Of a stretch of DNA of 64,000 nt, positions 39,155 to 48,000 are shown piece by piece. Every line of letters begins with the position of its first letter. The first letter of the stretch is position 1. The position numbers and the translations under genes are program-made. Source of the DNA: Kangiella sp. (GTDB taxonomy: Bacteria > Pseudomonadota > Gammaproteobacteria > Enterobacterales > Kangiellaceae); NCBI GenBank assembly GCA_028284185.1, contig JANQSG010000020.1:1-64000 (forward strand), in the 5' to 3' direction. Under the pieces are notes generated by a model that searched no databases, had not been told where the DNA came from, and saw only the letters and a program-made list of their open reading frames with translations.

Positions 39155-39799
39155 ATGCAAAAATCAAAGCTATATTTTATTTTAATGGCAAGTTTGTTAC
39201 TGATTTCTTTGCCAGCACAATCTGAAGCTGAGCCAGTAGTTTCTAAAAGTGCCATTAAAGTATTTTTCCAGAGAAAGTTTGAATCTATTGAAGCTTTTTT
39301 ATCGCAAAAGGAGGTGATAATTGATTCTGAGCGGTTGATGGAATTCGTTGAGCAAGAGCTTATGACTGTTTGGTCGGCGGAGTTGACGATTAAAGCTATC
39401 TTGGGTGTAAAACGTTGGTCCAGATTAAAAAATGAGCAAAAACAACAGCTTATTGAGTCTTATAACCATACCATGAAGCGTTATTTGTATGAAGTAATGC
39501 TGAAATATGAAGGTCAAAAGGCCATTGCAGAAAAAATTCAACTTAATAAAAAAGCTACTAAAGGTTGGTTAACTGCAAAGTTATTACTGAAAAATTTTCC
39601 TGATATTACTATCGATTTAAAGCTTTTTCATTCGAAAGCTGAAAAGGGTAAATGGCTTATCTATGATTTTCGTTTTCAGGGTATTAGTTTCATCAAGCTA
39701 AAACAGAGCGAATATAGAACCATTGTGGATGAACAGGGTGTGTTGGCATTGATTGAACTGCTGGATCATAAAAATAATGAATTTTTTGTTGAAATCTAA
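39155..39799 (+). CDS. MlaC/Ttg2D-family phospholipid-binding protein
   Basis: 214 residues from the ATG at 39155, which follows AAAGGT; an upstream TTG is rejected. Signal peptide (LYFILMASLLLISLPAQSEA), then the MlaC pattern: RWSRLKNEQKQQLIESYNHTMKRYLYEVML and a beta-rich part ending KWLIYDFRFQGISFIKLKQSEY. The family ferries phospholipid between membranes with MlaFEDB. No other mla gene is nearby, so it is an orphan paralogue, possibly a second MlaC. rfaH follows after 9 bases. Confidence 0.8.
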   Translation: MQKSKLYFILMASLLLISLPAQSEAEPVVSKSAIKVFFQRKFESIEAFLSQKEVIIDSERLMEFVEQELMTVWSAELTIKAILGVKRWSRLKNEQKQQLIESYNHTMKRYLYEVMLKYEGQKAIAEKIQLNKKATKGWLTAKLLLKNFPDITIDLKLFHSKAEKGKWLIYDFRFQGISFIKLKQSEYRTIVDEQGVLALIELLDHKNNEFFVEI

Positions 39800-39808
39800 G
39801 GTGGCAGG

Positions 39809-40312
39809 ATGAGCCAGTGGTATCTCATTCAAGCCAAGCCCAAACAGGAAGCTAGAGCCAAAGAACATCTTGAAAATCAAGGAGTTGAGTGTTTCTATCC
39901 AACAATAGAAATAGAAAAAATCGTTCGTGGCAAGCGTCAAAAGCGACTAGAGCCACTTTTCCATAATTATATTTTTATCAAGCTTGATGATGCTGATTCA
40001 GCATGGTCCAAAATTCGTTCAACCAGAGGAGTAAGGGATTTTGTGCGTTTTGGTAAGGATATAGCTAAAGTTCCTGTGTTGTTAATAAAAAAAATTAAGA
40101 AGGATACTGCAAATTTTGATCCTGACACACTGGAGTCCAATGTACCTAAACCGGGCGATAAGGTTAGAGTTACTGAAGGCGCTTTTAAAGATCTGGAAGG
40201 CATTTATCGCACAAAAAATGGTGAGGAACGTTCCATTATTTTGCTTGATTTACTTAGCCAATCCGTTGAAATTGAAGTTTCTAATCGAGATGTCATAAAA
40301 GTAGAAAAATAA
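39809..40312 (+). CDS. rfaH: Transcription antitermination protein RfaH
   Basis: 167 residues. NusG-like N-terminal domain beginning WYLIQAKPKQEARAKEHLENQGVECFYPTI, with GKRQKRLEPLFHNYIFI, then a C-terminal KOW domain (KPGDKVRVTEGAFKDLEGIYRT). The start and the ECFYP segment distinguish RfaH from NusG. RfaH loads on RNA polymerase paused at an ops site and prevents early termination of long surface-polysaccharide operons. An exact ops element lies 139 bases downstream, in front of a 17-kb polysaccharide operon, so its likely target is next door. Confidence 0.95.
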   Translation: MSQWYLIQAKPKQEARAKEHLENQGVECFYPTIEIEKIVRGKRQKRLEPLFHNYIFIKLDDADSAWSKIRSTRGVRDFVRFGKDIAKVPVLLIKKIKKDTANFDPDTLESNVPKPGDKVRVTEGAFKDLEGIYRTKNGEERSIILLDLLSQSVEIEVSNRDVIKVEK

Positions 40313-40346
40313 TCCATATTTTAACAACTTTATTACAGAAATTAGG

Positions 40347-40375
40347 TTTCAACTCTTACTTTATCATTCTATAAT
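40347..40375 (+). promoter_or_regulatory. Promoter of the polysaccharide operon
   Basis: TTTCAA and TATAAT, 17 bases apart. Predicted transcription start near 40382, about 70 bases before the ops element. A short GCGCC/GGCGT hairpin falls at the start of the transcript. Confidence 0.6.
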
Positions 40376-40450
40376 AGCGCCTGCATTTTGGCGTGGTTCA
40401 AAATTATAAAGTTTCTAATAAATAAGGTACTTTGGGAGCCATAACCTAAG

Positions 40451-40462
40451 GGCGGTAGCGTA
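40451..40462 (+). promoter_or_regulatory. ops element (RfaH recruitment site)
   Basis: GGCGGTAGCGTA matches all eleven fixed bases of the ops consensus. Its place in the untranslated leader, upstream of the first gene and downstream of a promoter, is where RfaH-controlled operons carry it. The surrounding ~40 bases correspond to the JUMPstart region. Confidence 0.92.
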
Positions 40463-40495
40463 TTTGAAAACTTGATGATTAGGCTATAGGGTGTA

Positions 40496-41323
40496 ATGGA
40501 ACAAACTGCGGAACAGCAAGATAATCAAAATTTAAATTCAATTCTCTATACTTCTATAGAGTTTGTTGAAAAAGTTAATCAGATAGCGCTAACGGCTGGC
40601 GCTTTGATTCTAGATTTTTATAATAGGGATTTTGAAATAAAGTCAAAGTCTGATCAATCTCCTTTGACCGAAGCCGATCTGGCTTCACATCAGCATATTA
40701 TAACTGCACTTAAGGCTTTAACACCTGGTATTCCTGTCTTGTCTGAAGAGTCAGCCGATATTAGTTGGGTTGAAAGATCTCAGTGGCTAACCTATTGGCT
40801 GATTGATCCATTAGATGGCACCAAAGAGTTTATTAAGAAAAATGGCGAATTTACTGTTAATATAGCTCTGATTCATCATGGTTTACCTATCTTAGGGGTG
40901 GTTTTTGCTCCGGTTTTGGACTTGCTATATAGTGCAAGCTGCGATATTGGAGCTTTTAAAACAGAAGGAGCCAGCTTGGGCTCACAGCCGGCGAAGATTA
41001 GTGTTTCTGGGAAACCTCGAGGCGGCTATCGGGTGATGGGTAGTCGTTCACATCCTTCGGAAGCTTTAGCTGATTATTTGGCACAAATTGAGGTGGCTGA
41101 GGTGGTTTCCATGGGCAGTTCGCTAAAGCTTTGCTATGTGGCTGAGGGCAAGGCTGATCTTTATCCCCGCTTAGGGCCTACTTGTGAGTGGGATACCGCA
41201 GCAGCGCACGCCATAGTGAAATATGCTGGTGGCAGCTGTATAAATTATGCAACGAACTTAGAATTAAACTATAACACTAAGGATTCTTTGCTTAATCCCT
41301 TTTTTATAGTGAAAGCTTATTAA
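40496..41323 (+). CDS. cysQ: 3'(2'),5'-bisphosphate nucleotidase CysQ
   Basis: 275 residues. The inositol-monophosphatase fold shows metal-binding SEES, DPLDGTKEF and WDTAAAHAIV motifs. CysQ removes the 3' phosphate of PAP, the by-product of sulfate assimilation and sulfotransferases. It is the first gene after the ops element, 14 bases before the exporter gene, so it should be expressed with the polysaccharide genes. No sulfotransferase is encoded in the cluster, so a sulfated product is not shown. Other sugar-phosphate phosphatases of the fold are less likely given the motifs. Confidence 0.9.
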   Translation: MEQTAEQQDNQNLNSILYTSIEFVEKVNQIALTAGALILDFYNRDFEIKSKSDQSPLTEADLASHQHIITALKALTPGIPVLSEESADISWVERSQWLTYWLIDPLDGTKEFIKKNGEFTVNIALIHHGLPILGVVFAPVLDLLYSASCDIGAFKTEGASLGSQPAKISVSGKPRGGYRVMGSRSHPSEALADYLAQIEVAEVVSMGSSLKLCYVAEGKADLYPRLGPTCEWDTAAAHAIVKYAGGSCINYATNLELNYNTKDSLLNPFFIVKAY

Positions 41324-41337
41324 GGTATTGAAGATAT

Positions 41338-43935
41338 ATGAAAAGATATATAAGCGCATTAATACTTGTTGGATTATTCCATACGTCATTGGCATATGCG
41401 GCTAACCCTGATTTATCTCAAGCTAGGCAGCTTTGTAATAATGCAACCCCTGCACAAAAACAAGCGGCGCGTGCAGCAGGTTATGATGTGGATTCCTTGT
41501 GTGCCTCTTTAAGAAACCAAGTAGCAAACTCTACCAATCAAATTAATATTCAAACCCCCGCAGTTTTACCACGTGAGTTTAAGGATGAAAACAAACTTGG
41601 ATTAGAAAAAAACAAACATCAAAAAACCAGTGAGAAAATTGCAAAAGTCGATCAACCACTTAAAAAATTTGGCTATAGTTTGTTTGCTGGCGAGCCGACT
41701 ACCTATACTCCAGTTGGCAATATTCCAGTTCCTGCCAATTATATCGTTGGCCCTGGCGATCTGGTTCGAGTTCAGTTATACGGTAAAGAAAATCAAAGCT
41801 ATGAATTGCAAGTTGGACGTGATGGCGCTCTGCAGTTTCCAGAATTAGGGCCAATTTATGTTTCAGGGCTATCTTATGATGAACTTAAAGCAAGACTAAA
41901 TGAACAAATTCAAGAACAAATTATTGGCGTACAAGCTAATATTTCCATGGGTGAGTTGCGCTCTATTCAGGTTTTTATTGTAGGAGAAGCTTATCGCCCA
42001 GGCGCTTATACAGTATCATCACTTTCTACTATTTTAAACGCGCTTTATGTCAGTGGTGGTATTAAAGAAATCGGTTCTTTGCGTAATATTCAACTAAAAC
42101 GAAATGGTCGCTTAATAAGTACCCTAGACTTATATGATTTACTGTTAAAGGGAGATACTCGTAAAGATCGCCGCTTGCAGGCAGGCGATGTCGTTTTTAT
42201 TCCATCAGTCAAGAAGACCGCATCTATTGCAGGAGAAGTGGTTCGTCCAGCAATTTATGAGTTGAAAAATGAAAAATCATTAGCCGATTTAGTTAATTTA
42301 GCTGGTGGCTTTTTGCCAAACGCTGCAGCAGACGCTAGTCGTGTACAGCGGATAGATACTAAAGGTGTTATGACTGTTGTGGATGTAGATCTTAAAGTTT
42401 CTTCAGGGAGAAATAGTCGACTGCACAATGGTGATTTATTACAGATTTTTCCCGTATTAGAAAAGCAGGAAAATATTGTAACTGTGGAAGGCCATCTATA
42501 TCGCCCGGGCTCTTATAGTTGGTACCCTGGACTTAGAGTTTCCGATATTATTAAAAACCCTAATATACTTAGGGCTAATGCGAATTTAGATTTTGCTTTG
42601 TTAGTACGTGAAACCAAACCTTTAAAATCGTTAAAACCATTAAAGGTAAACTTAAGAGAAATATTTAAGGATAAAAATTCAAGCTTTAATTTGCATTTGG
42701 AGTCACGAGATAAAATTATTATTCTTAATAATGCGATTGATGAGCTAGCTACAGAAGAAAAAATAAAACAGATAAAGTTAGAGGAAAAAGAATTAAATCA
42801 GGCTAAAAATATTTCCCAAAATGCTAAAGCTGCAAATATAAACAAACAAGAAATTGCCATTGAAATACGAAATGAGTTAGTAGCCCAAATTATTACTCAA
42901 TTACAGGCTCAAGCAAATTTAAATTCGCCAGCCCAGATAATTTCAATAAATGGCGCTGTTAAATTCCCAGGCGAGTATCCATTGACTGAAAATATGGCTG
43001 CAGTAGATTTGATTTATGCTGCTGGTGGTTTGGTCGAGTCGGCTTATGCTATTGAGGCTGAAGTGACCCGCTATGATTTAAATGATCCTTTAGAGGCAAA
43101 AGTAAGCCATACAACTATTGATTTACAACAAGAGTTTTTAGGCAATGTGAGTTTTCAGTTAAAACCTCATGATCAGCTGAATATTAAGGTCACACCTGAA
43201 TATAGAGATTTTGCAAATGTTGAGGTAAGTGGCGAGATAAAATTTCCTGGTACTTATCGCATTCAAAGAGGTGAAACACTATCGCAGTTAATGAAGCGAG
43301 TTGGTGGAGTTAATAGTTTTGGCTCTGTTAGAGCCGCTGTTTTTTCAAGAAAAGAACTTCGCGAACACGAACAAAAACAATTACGTAAATTACAACAACG
43401 ATTAAGACAAGATGTAGCATCTGCAGAATTAGAAAACAAGAATATTGGTAAATCAGCTGATGTTGAATCGGCTAAGTCTTTATTAGAAGTATTGGATACC
43501 ACTGAAGCTACAGGTCGTTTGGTTATTGATCTTGCTGGTATTATTAATGGGACAGTTGAAGATGTTGTATTAAAAGATGGTGATGATTTATATATTCCTG
43601 CTCGTCGCCAAGAAGTTACTGTGGTAGGTGAGGTCCAAGTGCCTACATCCCACTTATTCGATACAGGATTGGATTTTGATGACTATATTGAACGTAGTGG
43701 TGGTGAAAAAGAAACAGCGAATAGTGATGCAATCTATATTGTTAAAGCTGACGGTTCTGTTATTTTGCCTAATCAAAGTGGTTGGTTAAGTCATAGAGAA
43801 GAAGAAATTGAAGCGGGAGATACAATTGTTGTTCCATTAGACGCCTCTCGTGTAGATCAACTGGAGTTATGGTCTAAGGTCAGCTCAATCGTTTATCAAT
43901 TAGCCTTAGGTGCTGCGGCGGTTAAAAGTTTTTAA
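41338..43935 (+). CDS. Wza-like polysaccharide export protein with six SLBB repeats
   Basis: 865 residues, more than twice the length of Wza. Signal peptide of about 21 residues; a Cys-containing N-terminal segment; the poly-export domain at ~130-205 (YIVGPGDLVRVQLYG, QFPELGPIYVSGLS); then SLBB repeats starting near residues 209, 296, 379, 534, 625 and 759 (each of the form V.G.V..PG.Y, then L..L...AGG). Between repeats three and four is a charged helical stretch of ~60 residues. It should form the periplasm-to-outer-membrane channel for the glycan. No lipobox is evident. The stop overlaps the next ATG (TAATG). Confidence 0.88.
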   Translation: MKRYISALILVGLFHTSLAYAANPDLSQARQLCNNATPAQKQAARAAGYDVDSLCASLRNQVANSTNQINIQTPAVLPREFKDENKLGLEKNKHQKTSEKIAKVDQPLKKFGYSLFAGEPTTYTPVGNIPVPANYIVGPGDLVRVQLYGKENQSYELQVGRDGALQFPELGPIYVSGLSYDELKARLNEQIQEQIIGVQANISMGELRSIQVFIVGEAYRPGAYTVSSLSTILNALYVSGGIKEIGSLRNIQLKRNGRLISTLDLYDLLLKGDTRKDRRLQAGDVVFIPSVKKTASIAGEVVRPAIYELKNEKSLADLVNLAGGFLPNAAADASRVQRIDTKGVMTVVDVDLKVSSGRNSRLHNGDLLQIFPVLEKQENIVTVEGHLYRPGSYSWYPGLRVSDIIKNPNILRANANLDFALLVRETKPLKSLKPLKVNLREIFKDKNSSFNLHLESRDKIIILNNAIDELATEEKIKQIKLEEKELNQAKNISQNAKAANINKQEIAIEIRNELVAQIITQLQAQANLNSPAQIISINGAVKFPGEYPLTENMAAVDLIYAAGGLVESAYAIEAEVTRYDLNDPLEAKVSHTTIDLQQEFLGNVSFQLKPHDQLNIKVTPEYRDFANVEVSGEIKFPGTYRIQRGETLSQLMKRVGGVNSFGSVRAAVFSRKELREHEQKQLRKLQQRLRQDVASAELENKNIGKSADVESAKSLLEVLDTTEATGRLVIDLAGIINGTVEDVVLKDGDDLYIPARRQEVTVVGEVQVPTSHLFDTGLDFDDYIERSGGEKETANSDAIYIVKADGSVILPNQSGWLSHREEEIEAGDTIVVPLDASRVDQLELWSKVSSIVYQLALGAAAVKSF

Positions 43936-45389
43936 TGAAAAAATTATTTTTCATATTAATTATCCTTGTCTCTAACTTAGCCAATGCTGAGCCATGGATC
44001 GATACTCGTGATGCTTGGCTTCGAGCTGATATTGAGTATTTGGCTGATATTGGAGTGATTAAAGTTCCAGTGACTACATGGCCTTTAATGTGGGCTTCAA
44101 TCATAAAAGATTTAGAGGGAGTAGACGTTGGTCAATTATCTGATAAAGAATTAAAGGTATTTAAGCGAGTTAAAAGAAAAGGGAAGTTTGAAACTAAATT
44201 AAAAATACATAACTACTTAAATTTGAAAGTTGCTAATCAAGGAAAAGTATTACGCCATTTTGGAGATGATAGAAGAGAAAAATCAGAGGTCACTTCAAGA
44301 ACTACAGGGATGAGTAAGCATTTTGCTTGGAATATAGAGGCTGCTCGTGTTTATGATCCTATTGATAATGAGGAGAATCGTTTAGATAACTCATATATTG
44401 CTGGTATTTGGGGTAATTGGGTTTTTTCAGCAGGAGCTATTGAGCGCTGGTGGGGTCCTGGTTGGGACACCTCTTTGATTTTATCGAATAATGCACGACC
44501 AGTACCAGGGATTTCAGTTCAAAGGAATTACTCAGATCCTTTTGAAAGTAAGTGGTTATCTTGGATCGGTCCTTGGACCTTTAATGCTTTTGCAGGACAA
44601 TTAGAAAGTGACCGTTATATTCCTCATGCAAAACTGTTAGGCATGAGTGTTAACTTTAAACCTTATGATACATTGGAAGTAGGTTTAAGGAGAGTGGCTC
44701 AATGGGGTGGAGAAGGTAGGCCTCAATCTTTATCGAACTTATGGAATCTATTTATAGGAAGAGATAATTGTGATGAATTAGCAGGAGGTTGTTCAGGTGA
44801 TCGAAGTAATGAACCTGGAAATCAATTGGCTGGTATAGACTTTAGTTGGCGGATTCCTACAAAAAAATATAATGGTTCGATATATGGACAGTTGATAGGT
44901 GAGGATGAAGCTGGGTATTTGCCATCAAGAAAAATATATCAGTTTGGTTATAAAAATGGCTTTGTTGTTGGTGATTTTTTTGTGACTTCGTATTTGGAAT
45001 ATGCTGATACAGAAAATGAATATGCACCTAATATTACATATAATAATGGTATTTACCAAACAGGATATAGAACAGAAGGTTATTCAATTGGTTCAACTTA
45101 TGATAATGATACTCAATCATTATCGTTGGGGTTATTACTTAACCATAAAGGTGGTAATAGGTATGTATTTAGGCTATCGATAGTTGATATGAATAGTGAT
45201 AACACAGAAGGAAACCACAGCCTTTCAATAGAAGCAGTGAAATTTAATCAGGTAGAGTTTAAATATCAAAAATTGACACAGTATGGAATGTTTAGTGTCG
45301 AAATAGAAGCTAAGGATAAAGCTATAAATCCTTTTAATCACTTTAGCAGCAAGAACAGTATATCTGTGTCTTGGACGATGGAATTATAG
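43935..45389 (+). CDS. wzi: Capsule assembly protein Wzi family
   Basis: 484 residues. Signal peptide cut after ANA (about residue 18), then an N-terminal helical part (DAWLRADIEYLADIGVIKVPV, TTWPLMW) and a long beta-rich region with FSAGAIERWWGPGWDTSLILSNNARPVPG, the Wzi signature. It ends SVSWTMEL. Wzi is an outer-membrane 18-strand barrel that anchors group 1 capsule to the cell. Its presence argues for a surface-attached polymer and not only a released one. Confidence 0.87.
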   Translation: MKKLFFILIILVSNLANAEPWIDTRDAWLRADIEYLADIGVIKVPVTTWPLMWASIIKDLEGVDVGQLSDKELKVFKRVKRKGKFETKLKIHNYLNLKVANQGKVLRHFGDDRREKSEVTSRTTGMSKHFAWNIEAARVYDPIDNEENRLDNSYIAGIWGNWVFSAGAIERWWGPGWDTSLILSNNARPVPGISVQRNYSDPFESKWLSWIGPWTFNAFAGQLESDRYIPHAKLLGMSVNFKPYDTLEVGLRRVAQWGGEGRPQSLSNLWNLFIGRDNCDELAGGCSGDRSNEPGNQLAGIDFSWRIPTKKYNGSIYGQLIGEDEAGYLPSRKIYQFGYKNGFVVGDFFVTSYLEYADTENEYAPNITYNNGIYQTGYRTEGYSIGSTYDNDTQSLSLGLLLNHKGGNRYVFRLSIVDMNSDNTEGNHSLSIEAVKFNQVEFKYQKLTQYGMFSVEIEAKDKAINPFNHFSSKNSISVSWTMEL

Positions 45390-45391
45390 TA

Positions 45392-46354
45392 ATGCAAGAA
45401 AAAGACCATACACAAGAACAAGTTATAGATTCTCTTTATTATAAGGACTCAGATTCGGAGCAAATAGATATCCTTGCGCTACTTAATATTCTTTGGAAGG
45501 GTAAATGGCTTTTAATTTGTGTATGCTTTGTTTTTTTATTGATAGGTGTTGGCGTAGCTTTATATTTACCAAACAAATATAAAGCTACAGTTATTGTCCA
45601 GCCTGTTGAGACTGAGAATAACTTAGGATTGAGTTCACTGGCATCTAAGTTTGGTGGCTTAGCATCATTAGCAGGAGTAAATATTGGAACTGATGGTGCG
45701 AGTGATTCAAGGATAGCTTTAGATATCATAAAAACCTGGAGTTATGCTGATAGGTTTATTAAGAATAATAATATTCAGGTTCCTTTATTTGCGGCAGATG
45801 GTTGGGATAGAGAATCAAACAATTTGTTAATTGATGAAAATCTTTATGATAATGTTAATAAAATTTGGGTGAGAGAGCCTCCGAAAGGTAAAACAATTGA
45901 ACCAACGAGTTGGGAATTATTTGAAGAATATGATGATAAACTAACTATAAAGCCCACAGGCGACTCTGGTTTGGTAGAAATCAGTTTTACACACTACTCT
46001 CCCTATATAGCTAAAGAATGGCTAGAGTTATTGGTCGCTGATGTCAATACTTATATGAAAGCTAAGGCTCTAGAGGAAACATATGGCCGTATTCAATATT
46101 TAGAAGAAAAAATTGGAGAAACATCCATTGCAGAAATCAGGGCCGCTTTTTCTGAGCTAATTCAAGAGCAATATAAAAATGCAATGTTAGCAGAAGTTAC
46201 TGATGAATACGTATTTAAAGTGGTTAGTGAAGCCCAAGTTCCTGAAGAAAAAGATAGCCCTAAAAGAGTAATTATCATTGCCATATTTTTTATACTAGGT
46301 GCAATGTTCGGAATGATTTATTTAATCACTAGAGCTTTCTTTAAAAATAAATGA
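45392..46354 (+). CDS. Wzz-type polysaccharide co-polymerase (chain length)
   Basis: 320 residues from the ATG just 2 bases after the wzi stop. The layout is cytosolic N-terminus, TM1 at ~32-52 (LLICVCFVFLLIGVGVALYL), a large periplasmic domain with coiled coil (YMKAKALEETYGRIQYLEEKI), and TM2 near the C-terminus preceded by SEAQVPEEKDSPKR, the proline-rich Wzz signature. It sets polymer length with Wzy. No cytosolic tyrosine kinase domain follows and no Wzc kinase gene is in the cluster, so this is a PCP-1-like protein. Confidence 0.88.
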   Translation: MQEKDHTQEQVIDSLYYKDSDSEQIDILALLNILWKGKWLLICVCFVFLLIGVGVALYLPNKYKATVIVQPVETENNLGLSSLASKFGGLASLAGVNIGTDGASDSRIALDIIKTWSYADRFIKNNNIQVPLFAADGWDRESNNLLIDENLYDNVNKIWVREPPKGKTIEPTSWELFEEYDDKLTIKPTGDSGLVEISFTHYSPYIAKEWLELLVADVNTYMKAKALEETYGRIQYLEEKIGETSIAEIRAAFSELIQEQYKNAMLAEVTDEYVFKVVSEAQVPEEKDSPKRVIIIAIFFILGAMFGMIYLITRAFFKNK

Positions 46355-46395
46355 ATTATTCACTCATTAAATAGCACAAAAATAGAGAGAAACTT

Positions 46396-48000
46396 ATGAA
46401 GTTGTTAGACTGTACCTTAAGGGACGGTGGTTATTACACCTTATGGAATTTTTCAAAAAAAATGGTGGAAAGGTATTTAGTTGCGATGAGTGCAGCTAAA
46501 GTAGATGTTGTTGAGCTTGGTCTTCGTAATTTCCCAAAAATGCAGTTTTTAGGAGCTCATGCTTATACCGTAGATTCTTATATTAACTCTTTAGATATAC
46601 CTGAAAACTTACAAATAGGTGTTATGGTTGATGCAAAGACATTACTTTCATTTGATGGAACTATTGAAGACGGTATTAAGTTGCTTTTTAGTGAAGCTGC
46701 TGAGTCTAAAGTATCCTTAGTTAGAGTTGCTGCGCATTTTACTGAGGTTGATAAGTGTGAGACTTTAGCCAAAAATTTAAAAAAGTTAGGTTATATCGTT
46801 GGTTTTAATTTAATGCAGTCAGGTGGGCGTTCAGAGGAGCAACTGCGGGAAAAAGCAAAAGCGATCAAAGGCTGGAATAGTGTTGATGTTCTTTATTTTG
46901 CTGACTCATTAGGAAATATGGATACTGCAGAAGTTAAGCGAATTTATGATGCAATAAAGCTTGAGTGGGATGGCGATATGGGTATTCATACGCATAATAA
47001 CAAAGGACAAGCATTACAAAATTCAATGGCTTCTTATGAATTGGGCATTGAGTGGCTTGACTCTACCATTACTGGCATGGGGAGAGGTGCAGGCAATACC
47101 GCAACTGAACTTTTAACTTTAGAATTACAAAAATTAAATGAAAAATACCGTTCAGAGGCGTTATGGAAAGTGGTTATGGATGACTTTATGCCACTTCAGA
47201 AAGAACATGGTTGGGGAGCTAGCTTTTTATATCACTATGCTGCAGATAAAGATATTCACCCTACTTACGTACAAAATCTATTGTCGGATGGTCGATATAC
47301 CAGTGAACAGGTTATTCAAGCGTTACAGTTTATTGCTCCATTCCCGACAGCATCATTTGATTCAAAATTACTAGCAAGAGGAGTTAGCGGTCTTGGTGAT
47401 ATATCGCCAGAAGGAACTTGGGATGCAAATAACTGGTGTGAAGGTAAGGATGTTTTGCTACTAGGTGCTGGCAAAAGTTTAGTAGAACATAAAGATGCTA
47501 TTGAAGATTTCATTAAAAGAAAAGGGGTTTTAACTTTATCCTTGAATGTACATCATGAAATTGACAATGATTTAATTGATTCTTATGTATCAGTTGATCC
47601 TATGAGAATGTCTTTAGAAATCAATGAATATAGAAAATTAAATAAACCACTATTTACTCCACTAGGTTCATTCCAACCAGATATGCTATCCAGTCTTAAA
47701 GATATTGATATCCGCGATTATGGAATGGGTATTGATGAAGATAAGTTTTCAGCCGATAGCAGCTCGTGTGTTGTACCAGCTAAGCTTTCTATCGCATATG
47801 CATTTGCTCTAGCGCAAATTGGTAAAGCTAAAAATATTTGGTTAGTTGGTTTCGATGGTTATTCAGGGGATGACCCAAGACAAGATGAAATGATCAAGGT
47901 ATTAGATATTATTAAGCAGTCGGGTTTTGGATTGAATGTGACATGTCTAACGCCGTCAAACTATCCATTAGCGCAAGGTTCGGTTTATGCACCTTACTGA
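46396..48000 (+). CDS. DRE-TIM aldolase fused to a glycosyltransferase-like (GT42/DUF115-like) domain
   Basis: 534 residues, two domains. Residues 1 to ~330 are a DRE-TIM metallolyase (HMGL-like, as in 4-hydroxy-2-oxovalerate aldolase): LDCTLRDGG at 4-12 and the metal-binding HTHNN with His198 and His200. Residues ~350-534 begin VLLLGAGKSLVEHKDAI and later read SIAYAFALAQIGKAKNIWLVGFDGYSG. That pattern resembles the CMP-sugar-binding fold of GT42 sialyltransferases and the DUF115/Maf proteins; this is my inference from motif layout. The fusion could make a 2-keto-3-deoxy sugar acid and handle or transfer it. The end overlaps the KdsB-like gene by 14 bases. Confidence 0.68.
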   Translation: MKLLDCTLRDGGYYTLWNFSKKMVERYLVAMSAAKVDVVELGLRNFPKMQFLGAHAYTVDSYINSLDIPENLQIGVMVDAKTLLSFDGTIEDGIKLLFSEAAESKVSLVRVAAHFTEVDKCETLAKNLKKLGYIVGFNLMQSGGRSEEQLREKAKAIKGWNSVDVLYFADSLGNMDTAEVKRIYDAIKLEWDGDMGIHTHNNKGQALQNSMASYELGIEWLDSTITGMGRGAGNTATELLTLELQKLNEKYRSEALWKVVMDDFMPLQKEHGWGASFLYHYAADKDIHPTYVQNLLSDGRYTSEQVIQALQFIAPFPTASFDSKLLARGVSGLGDISPEGTWDANNWCEGKDVLLLGAGKSLVEHKDAIEDFIKRKGVLTLSLNVHHEIDNDLIDSYVSVDPMRMSLEINEYRKLNKPLFTPLGSFQPDMLSSLKDIDIRDYGMGIDEDKFSADSSSCVVPAKLSIAYAFALAQIGKAKNIWLVGFDGYSGDDPRQDEMIKVLDIIKQSGFGLNVTCLTPSNYPLAQGSVYAPY

